Below, in pieces: positions 50,844 through 59,181 of a DNA stretch of 64,000 nucleotides. This DNA comes from DASQUK01 sp963717085 (GTDB lineage Bacteria > Actinomycetota > Acidimicrobiia > Acidimicrobiales > VFJN01): assembly GCA_963717085.1 (NCBI GenBank), contig CAVQVM010000019.1, positions 310,001 to 374,000 on the forward strand, written 5' to 3'. Made by a program: the position numbers and the translations under genes. Positions within the stretch are counted from its first letter, which is position 1. Each line of letters starts with the position of its first letter. The notes beneath the pieces were generated by a model that worked only from the letters and a program-made list of their open reading frames with translations, did not search any database and was not told the DNA's origin.

Positions 50844-52601
50844 ATGGGCATCCGCCGCAAGTCCTACGTTGCGGGGACCCGCACCGACGTGCGCGTTCCG
50901 TTCTGCGAGGTCGAGCTCGATCCGCCCAACGAGCCCGTCCGCCTCTACGACACCAGCGGTCCGGGCAGCGACCCCCGCGCCGGGCTCGAGCCGCTCCGGG
51001 GCCCCTGGATCCACGAGCGGGCCGACGTCGAGCACTACGCCGGTCGCGTGGCGACGTTGCGAGACGACGGGCGGGCCTCCCAGCGGGTCGGCCGGGCCGG
51101 CGCCGAGTCGTTCCCGGGCGAGGGCGCCATCCGCCCCCGCCTGCGGGCCGCATCCGGGCGCACCGTCACCCAGATGCACTACGCGCGGCGCGGCGAGGTC
51201 ACGCCCGAGATGGAGTTCGTGGCGCTGCGCGAGGGGATGGACGCCGAGTTCGTGCGTGACGAGGTCGCCCGCGGGCGGGCCATCCTCCCCGCCAACGTCA
51301 ACCATCCCGAGTCGGAGCCGATGATCATCGGCTCCCGGTTCCTGACCAAGATCAACGCGAACATCGGGACGTCGGCGGTGACGTCGTCGGCGGCCGACGA
51401 GGTCGACAAGCTCACGTGGGCCACCCGCTGGGGTGCAGACACGGTGATGGACCTGTCGACCGGACGCGACATCCACACCACGCGGGAGTGGATCATCCGC
51501 AACAGCCCGGTGCCCATCGGCACCGTGCCCATCTACCAGGCCCTCGAGAAGGTCGACGGCACACCCGAGGAGCTCACATGGGAGCTGTTCCGGGACACGG
51601 TCGTCGAGCAGGCCGAGCAGGGCGTCGACTACATGACCATCCACGCGGGCGTGCGGCTGCGCTACGTGCCGCTGACGGTGGACCGGGTGACGGGGATCGT
51701 CAGCCGTGGCGGGTCGATCCTGGCCGCCTGGTGCCTGGCCCACCACCAGGAGAACTTCCTCTACAGCCACTTCGACGAGCTGTGCGAGATCTTCGCCGCG
51801 TATGACGTGGCGTTCTCGCTGGGCGACGGGCTACGGCCGGGTTCGATCGCCGACGCGAACGACGACGCCCAGTTGGCCGAGCTGGCCACGCTCGGCCAGC
51901 TCACCGACAAGGCCTGGGCGCACGACGTGCAGGTGATGATCGAGGGGCCGGGGCACGTCCCCATGCACAAGATCAAGGAGAACGTCGAGCTCCAGATGGA
52001 GCTGTGCCACGAGGCGCCCTTCTACACGCTGGGCCCGCTGGCGACCGACATCGCCCCCGGCTACGACCACATCACATCCGCCATCGGGGCGGCGATGATC
52101 GGATGGTTCGGCACCGCCATGCTGTGCTACGTCACCCCCAAGGAGCACCTCGGCCTGCCCGACCGCGACGACGTCAAGCAGGGTGTGATCGCGTACAAGA
52201 TCGCCGCCCACGCCGCCGACGTGGCCAAGGGGCACCCGGCGGCGCAGGCGTGGGATGACGCGCTGTCCAAGGCGCGCTTCGAGTTCCGCTGGCAGGACCA
52301 GTTCGACCTGGCGCTCGACCCCGACACCGCCCGCGCCTACCACGACGTGACGCTGCCGGCCGAGCCCGCCAAGACCGCGCACTTCTGCTCGATGTGCGGT
52401 CCCAAGTTCTGCTCGATGGCGATCACCGACAAGGTGCGGGAGTACGCCGCCGAGCACGGCGTCAGCGCCGGGGCCGAGGCGCTCGAGCTGGGCATGGAGG
52501 AGAAGGCCGCCCAGTTCGTGGCCGCCGGTGGCGAGGTGTACATCGAGGACCCGGCACTCCGGGACCACATCGGCACTCGGGAAGGGGCCGAAGCTCCTTG
52601 A
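50844..52601 (+). CDS. thiC: phosphomethylpyrimidine synthase ThiC
   Basis: Radical-SAM enzyme that rearranges aminoimidazole ribotide to HMP phosphate. The 585 residues include RTDVRVPFCEV, YDTSGPGSDP, NVNHPESEPMIIGSRFLTKI, GADTVMDLSTGRDIHTTREW, MTIHAGV, SRGGSI and IEGPGHVPMHKI. The C-terminal iron-sulfur motif CX2CX4C is Cys515, Cys518 and Cys523 (CSMCGPKFC). First gene of the thiamin operon, directly behind the TPP riboswitch. Its stop overlaps the next start as TTGA. Confidence 0.96.
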   Translation: MGIRRKSYVAGTRTDVRVPFCEVELDPPNEPVRLYDTSGPGSDPRAGLEPLRGPWIHERADVEHYAGRVATLRDDGRASQRVGRAGAESFPGEGAIRPRLRAASGRTVTQMHYARRGEVTPEMEFVALREGMDAEFVRDEVARGRAILPANVNHPESEPMIIGSRFLTKINANIGTSAVTSSAADEVDKLTWATRWGADTVMDLSTGRDIHTTREWIIRNSPVPIGTVPIYQALEKVDGTPEELTWELFRDTVVEQAEQGVDYMTIHAGVRLRYVPLTVDRVTGIVSRGGSILAAWCLAHHQENFLYSHFDELCEIFAAYDVAFSLGDGLRPGSIADANDDAQLAELATLGQLTDKAWAHDVQVMIEGPGHVPMHKIKENVELQMELCHEAPFYTLGPLATDIAPGYDHITSAIGAAMIGWFGTAMLCYVTPKEHLGLPDRDDVKQGVIAYKIAAHAADVAKGHPAAQAWDDALSKARFEFRWQDQFDLALDPDTARAYHDVTLPAEPAKTAHFCSMCGPKFCSMAITDKVREYAAEHGVSAGAEALELGMEEKAAQFVAAGGEVYIEDPALRDHIGTREGAEAP

Positions 52602-53266
52602 GCTTCGACGACGCGCCGGGGCGTTACCTCGGACGGCTGCACGTGCTGGTCGACTCGCTGATCGTCGCCGAGGCCGCCCTGGAGGGTGGCGCCCCCACGT
52701 TGCAGGTGCGGGTGAAGACGGGCACCGACGCGGACCGCCTCCGCCTGAGCGAGGCGATCGCCGCGCGCTGCCGGGCGGCGGGCGCCACGTGCCTGGTGAA
52801 CGACCGGGCCGACGTCGCGTTGGCGGTCGGGGCCGACGGCGTGCACGTGGGTGCCGAGGACCTGCCCGTGGCCACGGTGCGGCGCCTGGTGGGGCCGGAC
52901 ATGTTCGTCGGGGGCACGGCCCGCGATCCGGCAACGGGACGACGCCTGGTCGAGGAGGGCGCAAGCTACCTCGGGGTGGGCCCGACGTTCGCCACCAAGT
53001 CGAAGAGCGGGCTGCCGGAACCCATCGGTGTCGCGGGCGTGCGGGCGGTGGCGTCGGCCGTGTCGGTCCCCGTCATCGCCATCGCCGGGATCACCGCCGA
53101 GTCGGTCGACGAGGTGATCGCGGCCGGCGCGTGGGGCGTGGCGGTCATCGGCGCGATCTCCGACGCACCCGATCCCCACAGCGCCACCCACGAGATGGTG
53201 CTGGCCGTCACGAAGGCGGTCGAGGCCCTGGCCGGTACGAACTTGCGGCGCTTGGAGGGGCCATGA
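52598..53266 (+). CDS. thiE: thiamine-phosphate synthase ThiE
   Basis: Joins HMP-PP and thiazole phosphate to give thiamin phosphate. The 222-residue barrel keeps the family's pattern: TLQVRVK, CLVNDRADVALAVGADGVHV (NDR for the diphosphate), GAEDLP, GVGPTFATKSKSGLPEPIG and VIAIAGIT. The start is an unusual TTG at 52598, fixed by the TTGA overlap with thiC and the lack of another start near the fold's beginning. Of the two ThiE-family proteins in the operon this one has the more complete active site. Confidence 0.88.
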   Translation: MSFDDAPGRYLGRLHVLVDSLIVAEAALEGGAPTLQVRVKTGTDADRLRLSEAIAARCRAAGATCLVNDRADVALAVGADGVHVGAEDLPVATVRRLVGPDMFVGGTARDPATGRRLVEEGASYLGVGPTFATKSKSGLPEPIGVAGVRAVASAVSVPVIAIAGITAESVDEVIAAGAWGVAVIGAISDAPDPHSATHEMVLAVTKAVEALAGTNLRRLEGP

Positions 53267-53289
53267 CCTCCTTTACCGCCGCAAGTTCG
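53238..53289 (+). promoter_or_regulatory. 13-bp inverted repeat enclosing the thiO start
   Basis: CGAACTTGCGGCG (53238-53250) and its exact complement CGCCGCAAGTTCG (53277-53289) flank the thiO ribosome-binding site and ATG. GGAGG and CCTCC can pair inside the loop. The left 13 bases recur exactly at 56209-56221 before thiD. Confidence 0.7.
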
Positions 53290-54456
53290 GCAACGGGGGC
53301 CGGTGTGAGACCGGACGTGGTCGTCGTGGGCGGCGGTGCGATCGGCCTGGCCTCGGCGTGGCGGCTCGCTCAGCGGGGCGCGGCCGTCACGGTGGTCGAC
53401 CCCGATCCCGGCGGCGGCGCGTCCGGGGTCGCGGCCGGGATGCTGGCGCCGGTCACCGAGGCCCGCATGGGTGAGGAGGCGCTCCTGCGGCTCAACCTGG
53501 CGTCCTGGTCGCGGTGGCCGTCCTTCGCCGCCGAGGTGGAGGGGGCCGCGGGCGCGGCGATCGGGTACCGGGCCGACGGCACGCTCGTGGTGGCGCTCGA
53601 CGCCGACGACCGAGTCGCTCTCGACGAACTGGAGGCCAGGCACCGGGCGATGGGCCTCGACGTCACCCCCTTGCGTGTTCGCGAGGTCCGGCGCCTGGAG
53701 CCGGGGTTGGCGCCCGGGCTGCGGGCCGGGTTCCTCGCCGCCGGCGAGCGATCAGTGGACCCGCCGGCCCTGGTGGACGCGCTGCGCCGGGCGGCAACCG
53801 CCGCGGGCGTCGAATTCGTGGCCGCGGAGGTCGAGGAGGTCGCAACGGGACCCGAGCGCAAGCGCGTGACCGGCGTGGTGCTGGTCGACTCATCGGCGCC
53901 CCGGCGGATCGACGCCCCGACGGTCGTGCTGGCGGCCGGATGCCGCTCGGCCGGCATTGCCGGGCTGCCGGAGGCGGCGGCCCCACCGGTCCGGCCCGTC
54001 AAGGGGGAGATCCTCACGCTGCGGCCGCCTCCCGGAGCGCCCCTGGTCACGCACACCGTCCGCGGGCTGGTCCACGGGTTCACCGTCTACCTCGTCCCCC
54101 GGGTGGACGGCCGCCTGATCGTCGGTGCCACGGTGCAGGAGCGCGGCTGGGACACCCGGGTCACCGCCGGCGGCGCCTACGAGCTGCTCCGGGACGCGCT
54201 GGTCCTGGTCCCGGGCCTGGACGATGCCGAGCTGGTGACGGCGCGTGCCGGCCTGCGGCCGGGAACGCCAGACGACCTGCCCCTGGTCGGACCGAGTCCG
54301 CTGGACGGGCTGGTGGTCGCGACCGGGCACTACCGCAACGGCATCCTGCTCACGCCGATCACCGCCGAGGCGGTGGTGGCGGCGGTGGCCGGGGAACCGC
54401 TGCCGCCGGAGATGGACGCTTGCGATCCCCGGCGGTTCGAGGAGGTGCGGGTGTGA
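53263..54456 (+). CDS. thiO: glycine oxidase ThiO
   Basis: FAD oxidase that makes dehydroglycine for thiazole synthesis, 397 residues. It has VVVVGGGAIGLASAWRLAQRG for FAD, SGVAAGMLAPVTEA, PVKGEILTLR, YLVPRVDGRLIVGAT and the end GLRPGTPDDLPLVGP, then GHYRNGILLTPITA. Its presence replaces ThiH. ATG 53263 overlaps the thiE stop as ATGA and follows TTGGAGGGG. Start codon and ribosome-binding site lie inside a hairpin with 13-bp arms. Confidence 0.9.
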   Translation: MTSFTAASSATGAGVRPDVVVVGGGAIGLASAWRLAQRGAAVTVVDPDPGGGASGVAAGMLAPVTEARMGEEALLRLNLASWSRWPSFAAEVEGAAGAAIGYRADGTLVVALDADDRVALDELEARHRAMGLDVTPLRVREVRRLEPGLAPGLRAGFLAAGERSVDPPALVDALRRAATAAGVEFVAAEVEEVATGPERKRVTGVVLVDSSAPRRIDAPTVVLAAGCRSAGIAGLPEAAAPPVRPVKGEILTLRPPPGAPLVTHTVRGLVHGFTVYLVPRVDGRLIVGATVQERGWDTRVTAGGAYELLRDALVLVPGLDDAELVTARAGLRPGTPDDLPLVGPSPLDGLVVATGHYRNGILLTPITAEAVVAAVAGEPLPPEMDACDPRRFEEVRV

Positions 54457-54668
54457 AGGTCATGGCGATGCGCGTCACCGTCAACGGCGAGAAGGCCGAG
54501 CTGCCGGCCGGCACCAGCGTCGCCGACCTCGTCGCATTGCTGGGGATCGAGCCGCGGGGCATCGCCGTCGCCGTGGACGGCGAGGTCGTGACCCGCCGGA
54601 CCTGGGGGGAGCGCCCGCTGGCGGCCGGCGAGTGCGTCGAGATCCTGTCGATCGCCCAGGGAGGCTGA
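54453..54668 (+). CDS. thiS: sulfur carrier protein ThiS
   Basis: A 71-residue ubiquitin-like carrier that delivers sulfur as a C-terminal thiocarboxylate. It has RVTVNGEKAELPAG, LLGIEPRGIAVAVDGEVV, TWGERPLAAGECVEIL and the terminal IAQGG with the essential Gly-Gly. GTG 54453 overlaps the thiO stop; ATG at 54462 or 54468 would also fit. The adenylylating partner thiF is not in the operon. Confidence 0.92.
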   Translation: MKVMAMRVTVNGEKAELPAGTSVADLVALLGIEPRGIAVAVDGEVVTRRTWGERPLAAGECVEILSIAQGG

Positions 54669-54770
54669 CATGCGAGCGGAGCGAGCACTGGCAAGCCGGC
54701 GGCGCGAGCGCCTTACGGCGACGTGCCGGCGATGGGTGTGGGGCGCAGCCCCACGGGAGATCTGCGTGCG
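54669..54770 (+). promoter_or_regulatory. hairpin-rich spacer between thiS and thiG
   Basis: The 102-base spacer is long for this tightly packed operon. It holds GGCGC-GA-GCGCC (54701-54712) nested between GCCGGC boxes (54695-54700 and 54725-54730), and GTGGGGC-GCA-GCCCCAC (54738-54754) 16 bases before the thiG ATG. It begins with repeats of GCGAGC like those of the junction element elsewhere in the window. No ORF here looks real. Confidence 0.55.
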
Positions 54771-55562
54771 ATGACCGCGATCGAGCTCCATTCCGACCCC
54801 CTCGTGATCGCTGGCGAGTCGTTCCGGTCGCGGCTGATCCTGGGCACCGGCGGCGCGCCGAACCTCGACCTGCTCGAGGAGGCGCTGACGGCATCGGGCA
54901 CCGAGATCACCACCGTGGCGCTGCGCCGCGTCGATCCATCGGCACCCGGATCGCTGTTCGACGTGCTGCGCCGCACCGGCATCCGCCCGCTGCCCAACAC
55001 CGCCGGCTGCTTCACGGCCCGGGACGCGGTGCGCACGGCCCGGCTCGGTCGCGAGGCCCTGGAGACGGACTGGGTGAAGCTCGAGGTCGTGGCCGACGAG
55101 CGCACGCTGCTGCCCGACCCGGTCGAGCTGCTCGACGCAGCCGAGCAGCTCGTCGACGACGGCTTCGTGGTGCTGGCCTACACCAACGATGACCCGGTGC
55201 TCGCGCGCCGCCTCGAGGACGCCGGTGTCGCCGCCGTCATGCCGCTGGGCTCTCCGATCGGCAGCGGCATGGGCATCCGCAACCCCTACAACCTGGCGAT
55301 GATCCTCGAGGCTGCCGGCGTGCCCGTGGTGCTCGACGCCGGCATCGGCACGGCCTCCGACGCCGCCCGGGCGATGGAGCTGGGCTGCGACGCCGTGCTG
55401 CTCGCCACCGCGGTCACGCGGGCGCGTGACCCGGTCCGCATGGCCGACGCCATGCGCCATGCGGTCGAGGCCGGTCGGCTGGCGCGGCGGGCGGGCCGCA
55501 TCCCGAGGCGCCTCTACGCCGAGGCGTCGACCAGCGACGAGGGCCTGGCCGACCTGGGGTGA
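54771..55562 (+). CDS. thiG: thiazole synthase ThiG
   Basis: Forms the thiazole phosphate ring from DXP, dehydroglycine and ThiS thiocarboxylate. The 263 residues include LVIAGESFRSRLILGTGGAP, LPNTAGCFTARDAV, WVKLEVVAD with the imine-forming Lys103, VMPLGSPIGSGMGIRNPYNL and VVLDAGIGTASDAARAMELG. ATG 54771; an in-frame ATG at 54723 lies in the hairpin spacer and adds a sequence unlike the family. Confidence 0.94.
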   Translation: MTAIELHSDPLVIAGESFRSRLILGTGGAPNLDLLEEALTASGTEITTVALRRVDPSAPGSLFDVLRRTGIRPLPNTAGCFTARDAVRTARLGREALETDWVKLEVVADERTLLPDPVELLDAAEQLVDDGFVVLAYTNDDPVLARRLEDAGVAAVMPLGSPIGSGMGIRNPYNLAMILEAAGVPVVLDAGIGTASDAARAMELGCDAVLLATAVTRARDPVRMADAMRHAVEAGRLARRAGRIPRRLYAEASTSDEGLADLG

Positions 55563-55566
55563 CGGT

Positions 55567-56226
55567 GTGAGTGTGCGCCCTCCGGCGCTGATGGTCCTCA
55601 CGGACCGCCGCATGGCGGCGGGCGCCGGCCACGACCTGGTCGATGTCGTGGAGGCCGCGGTCGACGCGGGCGCGCCCGCAGTCCTGCTGCGGGAGAAGGA
55701 CCTGCCCCGGGCCGATCGCCACGAACTGGCGGTGCAGCTCCGCGCCGCAACGGTGGGGACGGCCCTCATCGTCGCCGGTGACCCGGAGCTGGCCCGCGCG
55801 GTTGGAGCCGACGGCGTCCACCTGGCCGCCGGAGATCCCTGGCCCGACGACCCGGCGGCGGGGCTACGGGTCGGGAGGTCGTGCCACACCCCCGGGGAGC
55901 TGATGGCCGCCGCCACGGGCGGCGTCGCGGCGTACGCCACCTTCTCGCCGGTGTTCGCCACGACGTCCAAGCCGGGCTACGGGCCGGCGCTCGGCATCGG
56001 CGGGTTGGCGGCCGGCTGCCGGGCCGTCGTCGGGGTGGGGTCGCCGCTGGCCGTCTATGCGCTCGGCGGGATCGGGCCGGCGCAGGCCGGGGCGTGCCTG
56101 GCCGCCGGGGCGGCTGGTGTCGCGGTGATGGGCGCGGTGATGCGGGCGGGCGACCCGCGCGGCATCGTACGGACCATGCTCTGCGAGCTGGGCGCCGCCC
56201 ATCCGACCCGAACTTGCGGCGGATAG
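55567..56226 (+). CDS. second ThiE/TenI-family protein
   Basis: A 219-residue barrel of the thiamine-phosphate synthase superfamily (LREKDLPRADRHELAVQLRA, GADGVHLAAGD, VGRSCHTPGELMAAATGG, SPVFATTSKPGYGPALGIG, VYALGGIGPAQAGACLAAGA). The NDR diphosphate motif of ThiE is replaced by AGD. It stands next to thiG, as tenI does in Bacillus. It may therefore be the thiazole tautomerase TenI rather than a synthase. GTG 55567 starts 4 bases after thiG ends. Confidence 0.8.
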   Translation: MSVRPPALMVLTDRRMAAGAGHDLVDVVEAAVDAGAPAVLLREKDLPRADRHELAVQLRAATVGTALIVAGDPELARAVGADGVHLAAGDPWPDDPAAGLRVGRSCHTPGELMAAATGGVAAYATFSPVFATTSKPGYGPALGIGGLAAGCRAVVGVGSPLAVYALGGIGPAQAGACLAAGAAGVAVMGAVMRAGDPRGIVRTMLCELGAAHPTRTCGG

Positions 56227-56261
56227 CGCTGCCATGACCTCGCCAACCACCACAAGTTCGG
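56208..56261 (+). promoter_or_regulatory. inverted repeat enclosing the thiD start
   Basis: CCGAACTTG (56208-56216) pairs with CAAGTTCGG (56253-56261) around the stop of the preceding gene and the thiD ATG. Both this site and the one at thiO contain CGAACTTGCGGCG on the left, GCCATGACCTC in the loop and CAAGTTCGG on the right. Confidence 0.6.
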
Positions 56262-57067
56262 AAACGCCGCCGGTGGCGCTGACCATCGCGGGGTCGGATT
56301 CGGGCGGCGGTGCCGGCATCCAGGCCGACCTCGTGACCTTCGCGGCGCTGGGGGTGCACGGCGCCAGCGCCGTCACCGCGCTGACGGCGCAGAACACGCG
56401 CGGGGTGAGGGGCGTGCACGTGCCCCCGGTCGAGTTCCTGCGTGCGCAGGTGGAGGCCGTGCTCGCCGACCTGCCGGTGGCGGCGGTCAAGACCGGGATG
56501 CTCGCCACCGAGGAGGTGGTCCTGGCGGTGGCCGAATACGCGGCCGCCGGGCGCCTACCCAACCTCCTGGTCGACCCGGTCCTGGTGTCGTCGACCGGCG
56601 CCCGCCTGCTCGATCCCGGGGCCGAGGCCGCGTACCGCGAGGCGCTGTTCCCCCACGCCCTGGTGGTCACGCCCAACACCCGCGAGGCCCAGGCGCTGCT
56701 GGGGGTGCGGGTCGAGTCGCTCGACGACGCCCGTCGGGCCGCGGGGAAGCTGGCGGAGTGGGGGCCGCGGTGGGTGGTGGTCAAGGGCGGGCACCTGGCG
56801 GCGGACGGTGGTGCCTGCGACGTGGTGGTCGAGTGCGCGACCGGCGACGTCACCGAGCTGTGCCTGCCCCGCGTCGACACGCGCAACGACCACGGCACCG
56901 GCTGCAGCTTCGGCGCCGCCACCGCCGCCGGGCTGGCCCGGAGCCTGGGGGTGCCCGAGGCCCTGCGCGCCGCCAAGCGGTTCGTGCACGAGGGCCTGGA
57001 GCGGTCGGCCGGCTGGGCGCTCGGGGGCGGCCACGGGCCGGTCGGCAAGCTCGGCGCCTGGTCGTAG
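56234..57067 (+). CDS. thiD: hydroxymethylpyrimidine (phosphate) kinase ThiD
   Basis: Phosphorylates HMP and HMP-P for thiamin assembly. The 277-residue ribokinase-fold protein has ALTIAGSDSGGGAGIQADLV, TALTAQNTRGVRGVH, VKTGML, LVDPVLVSSTGARLL, VVTPNTREAQALLG and NDHGTGCSFGAATAAGLA with the catalytic GTGCSF anion hole. ATG 56234 shares the MTS-rich start of ThiO. Last gene of the thiamin operon. Confidence 0.93.
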   Translation: MTSPTTTSSETPPVALTIAGSDSGGGAGIQADLVTFAALGVHGASAVTALTAQNTRGVRGVHVPPVEFLRAQVEAVLADLPVAAVKTGMLATEEVVLAVAEYAAAGRLPNLLVDPVLVSSTGARLLDPGAEAAYREALFPHALVVTPNTREAQALLGVRVESLDDARRAAGKLAEWGPRWVVVKGGHLAADGGACDVVVECATGDVTELCLPRVDTRNDHGTGCSFGAATAAGLARSLGVPEALRAAKRFVHEGLERSAGWALGGGHGPVGKLGAWS

Positions 57068-57122
57068 GCGGGCCGCGTGGGCGGTGTGGCCATTGGGGAC
57101 GCAGCGCTGTGATCCAGTGGCG

Positions 57123-58250
57123 CTAGAGCACCGGCAACCCGCTGCGCCAGCGCTCGGCCACGCGCATCCACGCCTGGCCCGGCGGGCAGTCGGCGAGGTG
57201 ATCGCAGTGGCGGCACGCGCCGGACGGCATCGCGTCCGCGGGGTCGAACCCTCGCTCCACGGCGACGGCACGCTCTGCGACCACGGTGACGATCCGGTCC
57301 GTCCCCAGCGCCAGCAGGTCGCCGTCGACGGGCACCGTCACCCGCTCGCCGGTGTCGCCGGCGGTGATCAGCACCGAGCCCGGTAGCACCCCGACGGCCA
57401 GCGCGCCGGCGGCCGCCTCGAACGCCGCCCGGTCCCGCAGGGCATCGTCGTCGCCGGTGGCCACCCGGTGGACCACCAGCGCGTACCCGCCGGCGCCCGT
57501 CACCCGCCCGAGCCGGGCGTCGGCGCCGCACGCCACCGTCACGGGCGAGGCCTTGTCGGGCCGCCACCGCAGCGTCGAGACCGCCGCCGGGCCGGGGGCG
57601 TTGAGCAGCGTGAGCCGCTCCGGGAGCGGCCAACCCAGCACCCGGACGAACCCCGCCAGCCAGCGGCCCGCAAGTGCGGCGACTGCGGCGAGGGTGGCCG
57701 AGTCGCCGGCGTCCCAGACCTCGCAGATCCAGTCGCCCACGCCCGACCGTTCGACCGGTGCCGTCCGGCTGTCGCCGGTCCCACCCTGCGTGCGCAGCGC
57801 CCGCATCCAGACGCGGATGGCGTCGAGCGGCATGGGCAGGGTCGGTGGCCGGCCGGCCCGATCGGCGTCCGCGATGTGGTGGGCCAGCGCGGCGCGTCCG
57901 CAGGCGCCGCCAGCCAGCGGCGAGGACCAGCCCGGGAAGCCCCAGCCGTGCTCGCCTTCGCCGCGGTACCGGGCCGGGCAGGTGGCAGCTTCGCGGGCTG
58001 CGACCCAGCCGACGTACACGTCCGCAACGGCGCCCTGGGACGGGGCGCCCGCCAGCGCTTTCACGATCCGCCGGCTCGTCTCGACGCGCAGGCGGTCGGC
58101 CGTCCCCACCGGGTCGGATGGCTTGCCGAGGGTCCGGTCACCCGAGGCAATAGGTTCCCGCGAGCCGAGGTCGAGGTCATCGGTCCCGCCTCCGGGACTC
58201 GTTGCCTCGCCCTCGACGGGGGGGAACCTGTTGCCTCGGGAAGCCGTCAC
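57123..58250 (-). CDS. Cys-cluster protein, probable degenerate partner of a PD-(D/E)XK protein
   Basis: A 375-residue protein with no clear family by eye. Its C-terminus, CRHCDHLADCPPGQAW, matches that of the neighbour encoded upstream (CGHCPVRPDCPAGRAW): CxxC, five residues, Cys-Pro, then Gly-x-Ala-Trp. The segment ADARLGRVTGAGGYALVVHRV sits where the neighbour has ARIDVLLG-type and IVEVKGG, but the ExK of the nuclease motif is missing. The GTG start overlaps the neighbour's stop as GTGA. It may be an inactive structural partner. Confidence 0.6.
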   Translation of the reverse strand: MTASRGNRFPPVEGEATSPGGGTDDLDLGSREPIASGDRTLGKPSDPVGTADRLRVETSRRIVKALAGAPSQGAVADVYVGWVAAREAATCPARYRGEGEHGWGFPGWSSPLAGGACGRAALAHHIADADRAGRPPTLPMPLDAIRVWMRALRTQGGTGDSRTAPVERSGVGDWICEVWDAGDSATLAAVAALAGRWLAGFVRVLGWPLPERLTLLNAPGPAAVSTLRWRPDKASPVTVACGADARLGRVTGAGGYALVVHRVATGDDDALRDRAAFEAAAGALAVGVLPGSVLITAGDTGERVTVPVDGDLLALGTDRIVTVVAERAVAVERGFDPADAMPSGACRHCDHLADCPPGQAWMRVAERWRSGLPVL

Positions 58251-59140
58251 GGCGCGCTCCCCGCCGCTTCGACAGCCGGACGCCAAGCCCGCCCGGCCGG
58301 ACAGTCCGGGCGCACCGGGCAGTGGCCGCAATGGGCACCGGGCAACATCGCCGGCGGCTCGCCGGCCGCCAGCCGGGCGGCCACGCGCATTGCCTCGTCG
58401 AGCCGTTCGGCGGCGTGCTCGAGCAGTGCGGGGCGCATGTGCTCGACGTGGGTGGTGCCGTCGGACACGATCGTCACCGCGCTCGCAGGCACCTCGCTGT
58501 CGCGAAGCGCCACCATCAGGGCGTAGAGGTGGCCGTCGGCCCGCATGCCGTCGTGCCAGCGGCCACCCTTGACCTCCACGATCACCCCGGGCCTGCCGGT
58601 GGGCGGGCCGCCCAAAAGCACGTCGATCCGCCCCGCCACGGTGACGGCGCCGCCGGCCAATGCCACCCGGACCGGGTCCTCGACGCGCGGCCACCAGCCG
58701 GCGTCCACTCCCGCCAACGACGGCGCCAGCCGGTCGATGCGCGGCGCGGCGTCGGAAGTCAGGCGCTCGGCCGCTGGCCCGAGGTCCGCCAGATGATCGG
58801 CCACCGTGCTGTCGCCGAGGGCGGTGAGGAACGCCACCGCGGCGTCGACGGTGACGTGTCGACGGGGTGACACCGTGGCCAGCTTGGCTGCGGCGTCGAC
58901 CACCCACCCGACGACGACGTCGTCGCCCGTGCCCTGGTCGTCGCTCAGCGCCCGGCGTGGGCAGCGCAGCAGCCCGGTCACGAGGTGCTTCGACAGGCGG
59001 AGCGGCTCGTCCTGGCTCCATCCGCCCACGGCGCAGGCGGCGCGGGCGGCGCCGTCGAGCTCGGTGCGCAGCGCCGCGATCCCGTCGGGAGACGGCGGCT
59101 GAGGCGGCTTCGCCAGCACATCGCCCAGCCCTTCGACCAC
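58247..59140 (-). CDS. PD-(D/E)XK nuclease-like protein with C-terminal Cys cluster
   Basis: A protein of about 297 residues. The motif core is AGRIDVLLGGPPTGRPGV with IVEVKGGRWHDGM, giving Asp followed by Glu-x-Lys of the PD-(D/E)XK fold, and RADGHLYALMVALRDSEVPA fits the following helix. The C-terminal CGHCPVRPDC resembles the Fe-S Cys knuckle of Cas4 and AddB nucleases, though I see only three Cys. GTG 59140 is the first start after the kinase gene ends; a longer frame to 59272 would overlap that gene by 91 bases. Target unknown. Confidence 0.65.
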   Translation of the reverse strand: MVEGLGDVLAKPPQPPSPDGIAALRTELDGAARAACAVGGWSQDEPLRLSKHLVTGLLRCPRRALSDDQGTGDDVVVGWVVDAAAKLATVSPRRHVTVDAAVAFLTALGDSTVADHLADLGPAAERLTSDAAPRIDRLAPSLAGVDAGWWPRVEDPVRVALAGGAVTVAGRIDVLLGGPPTGRPGVIVEVKGGRWHDGMRADGHLYALMVALRDSEVPASAVTIVSDGTTHVEHMRPALLEHAAERLDEAMRVAARLAAGEPPAMLPGAHCGHCPVRPDCPAGRAWRPAVEAAGSAP

Positions 59141-59181
59141 CGACGCATGGTAGGGATCGCTCAGAGCGTGCCGCGGGACCG

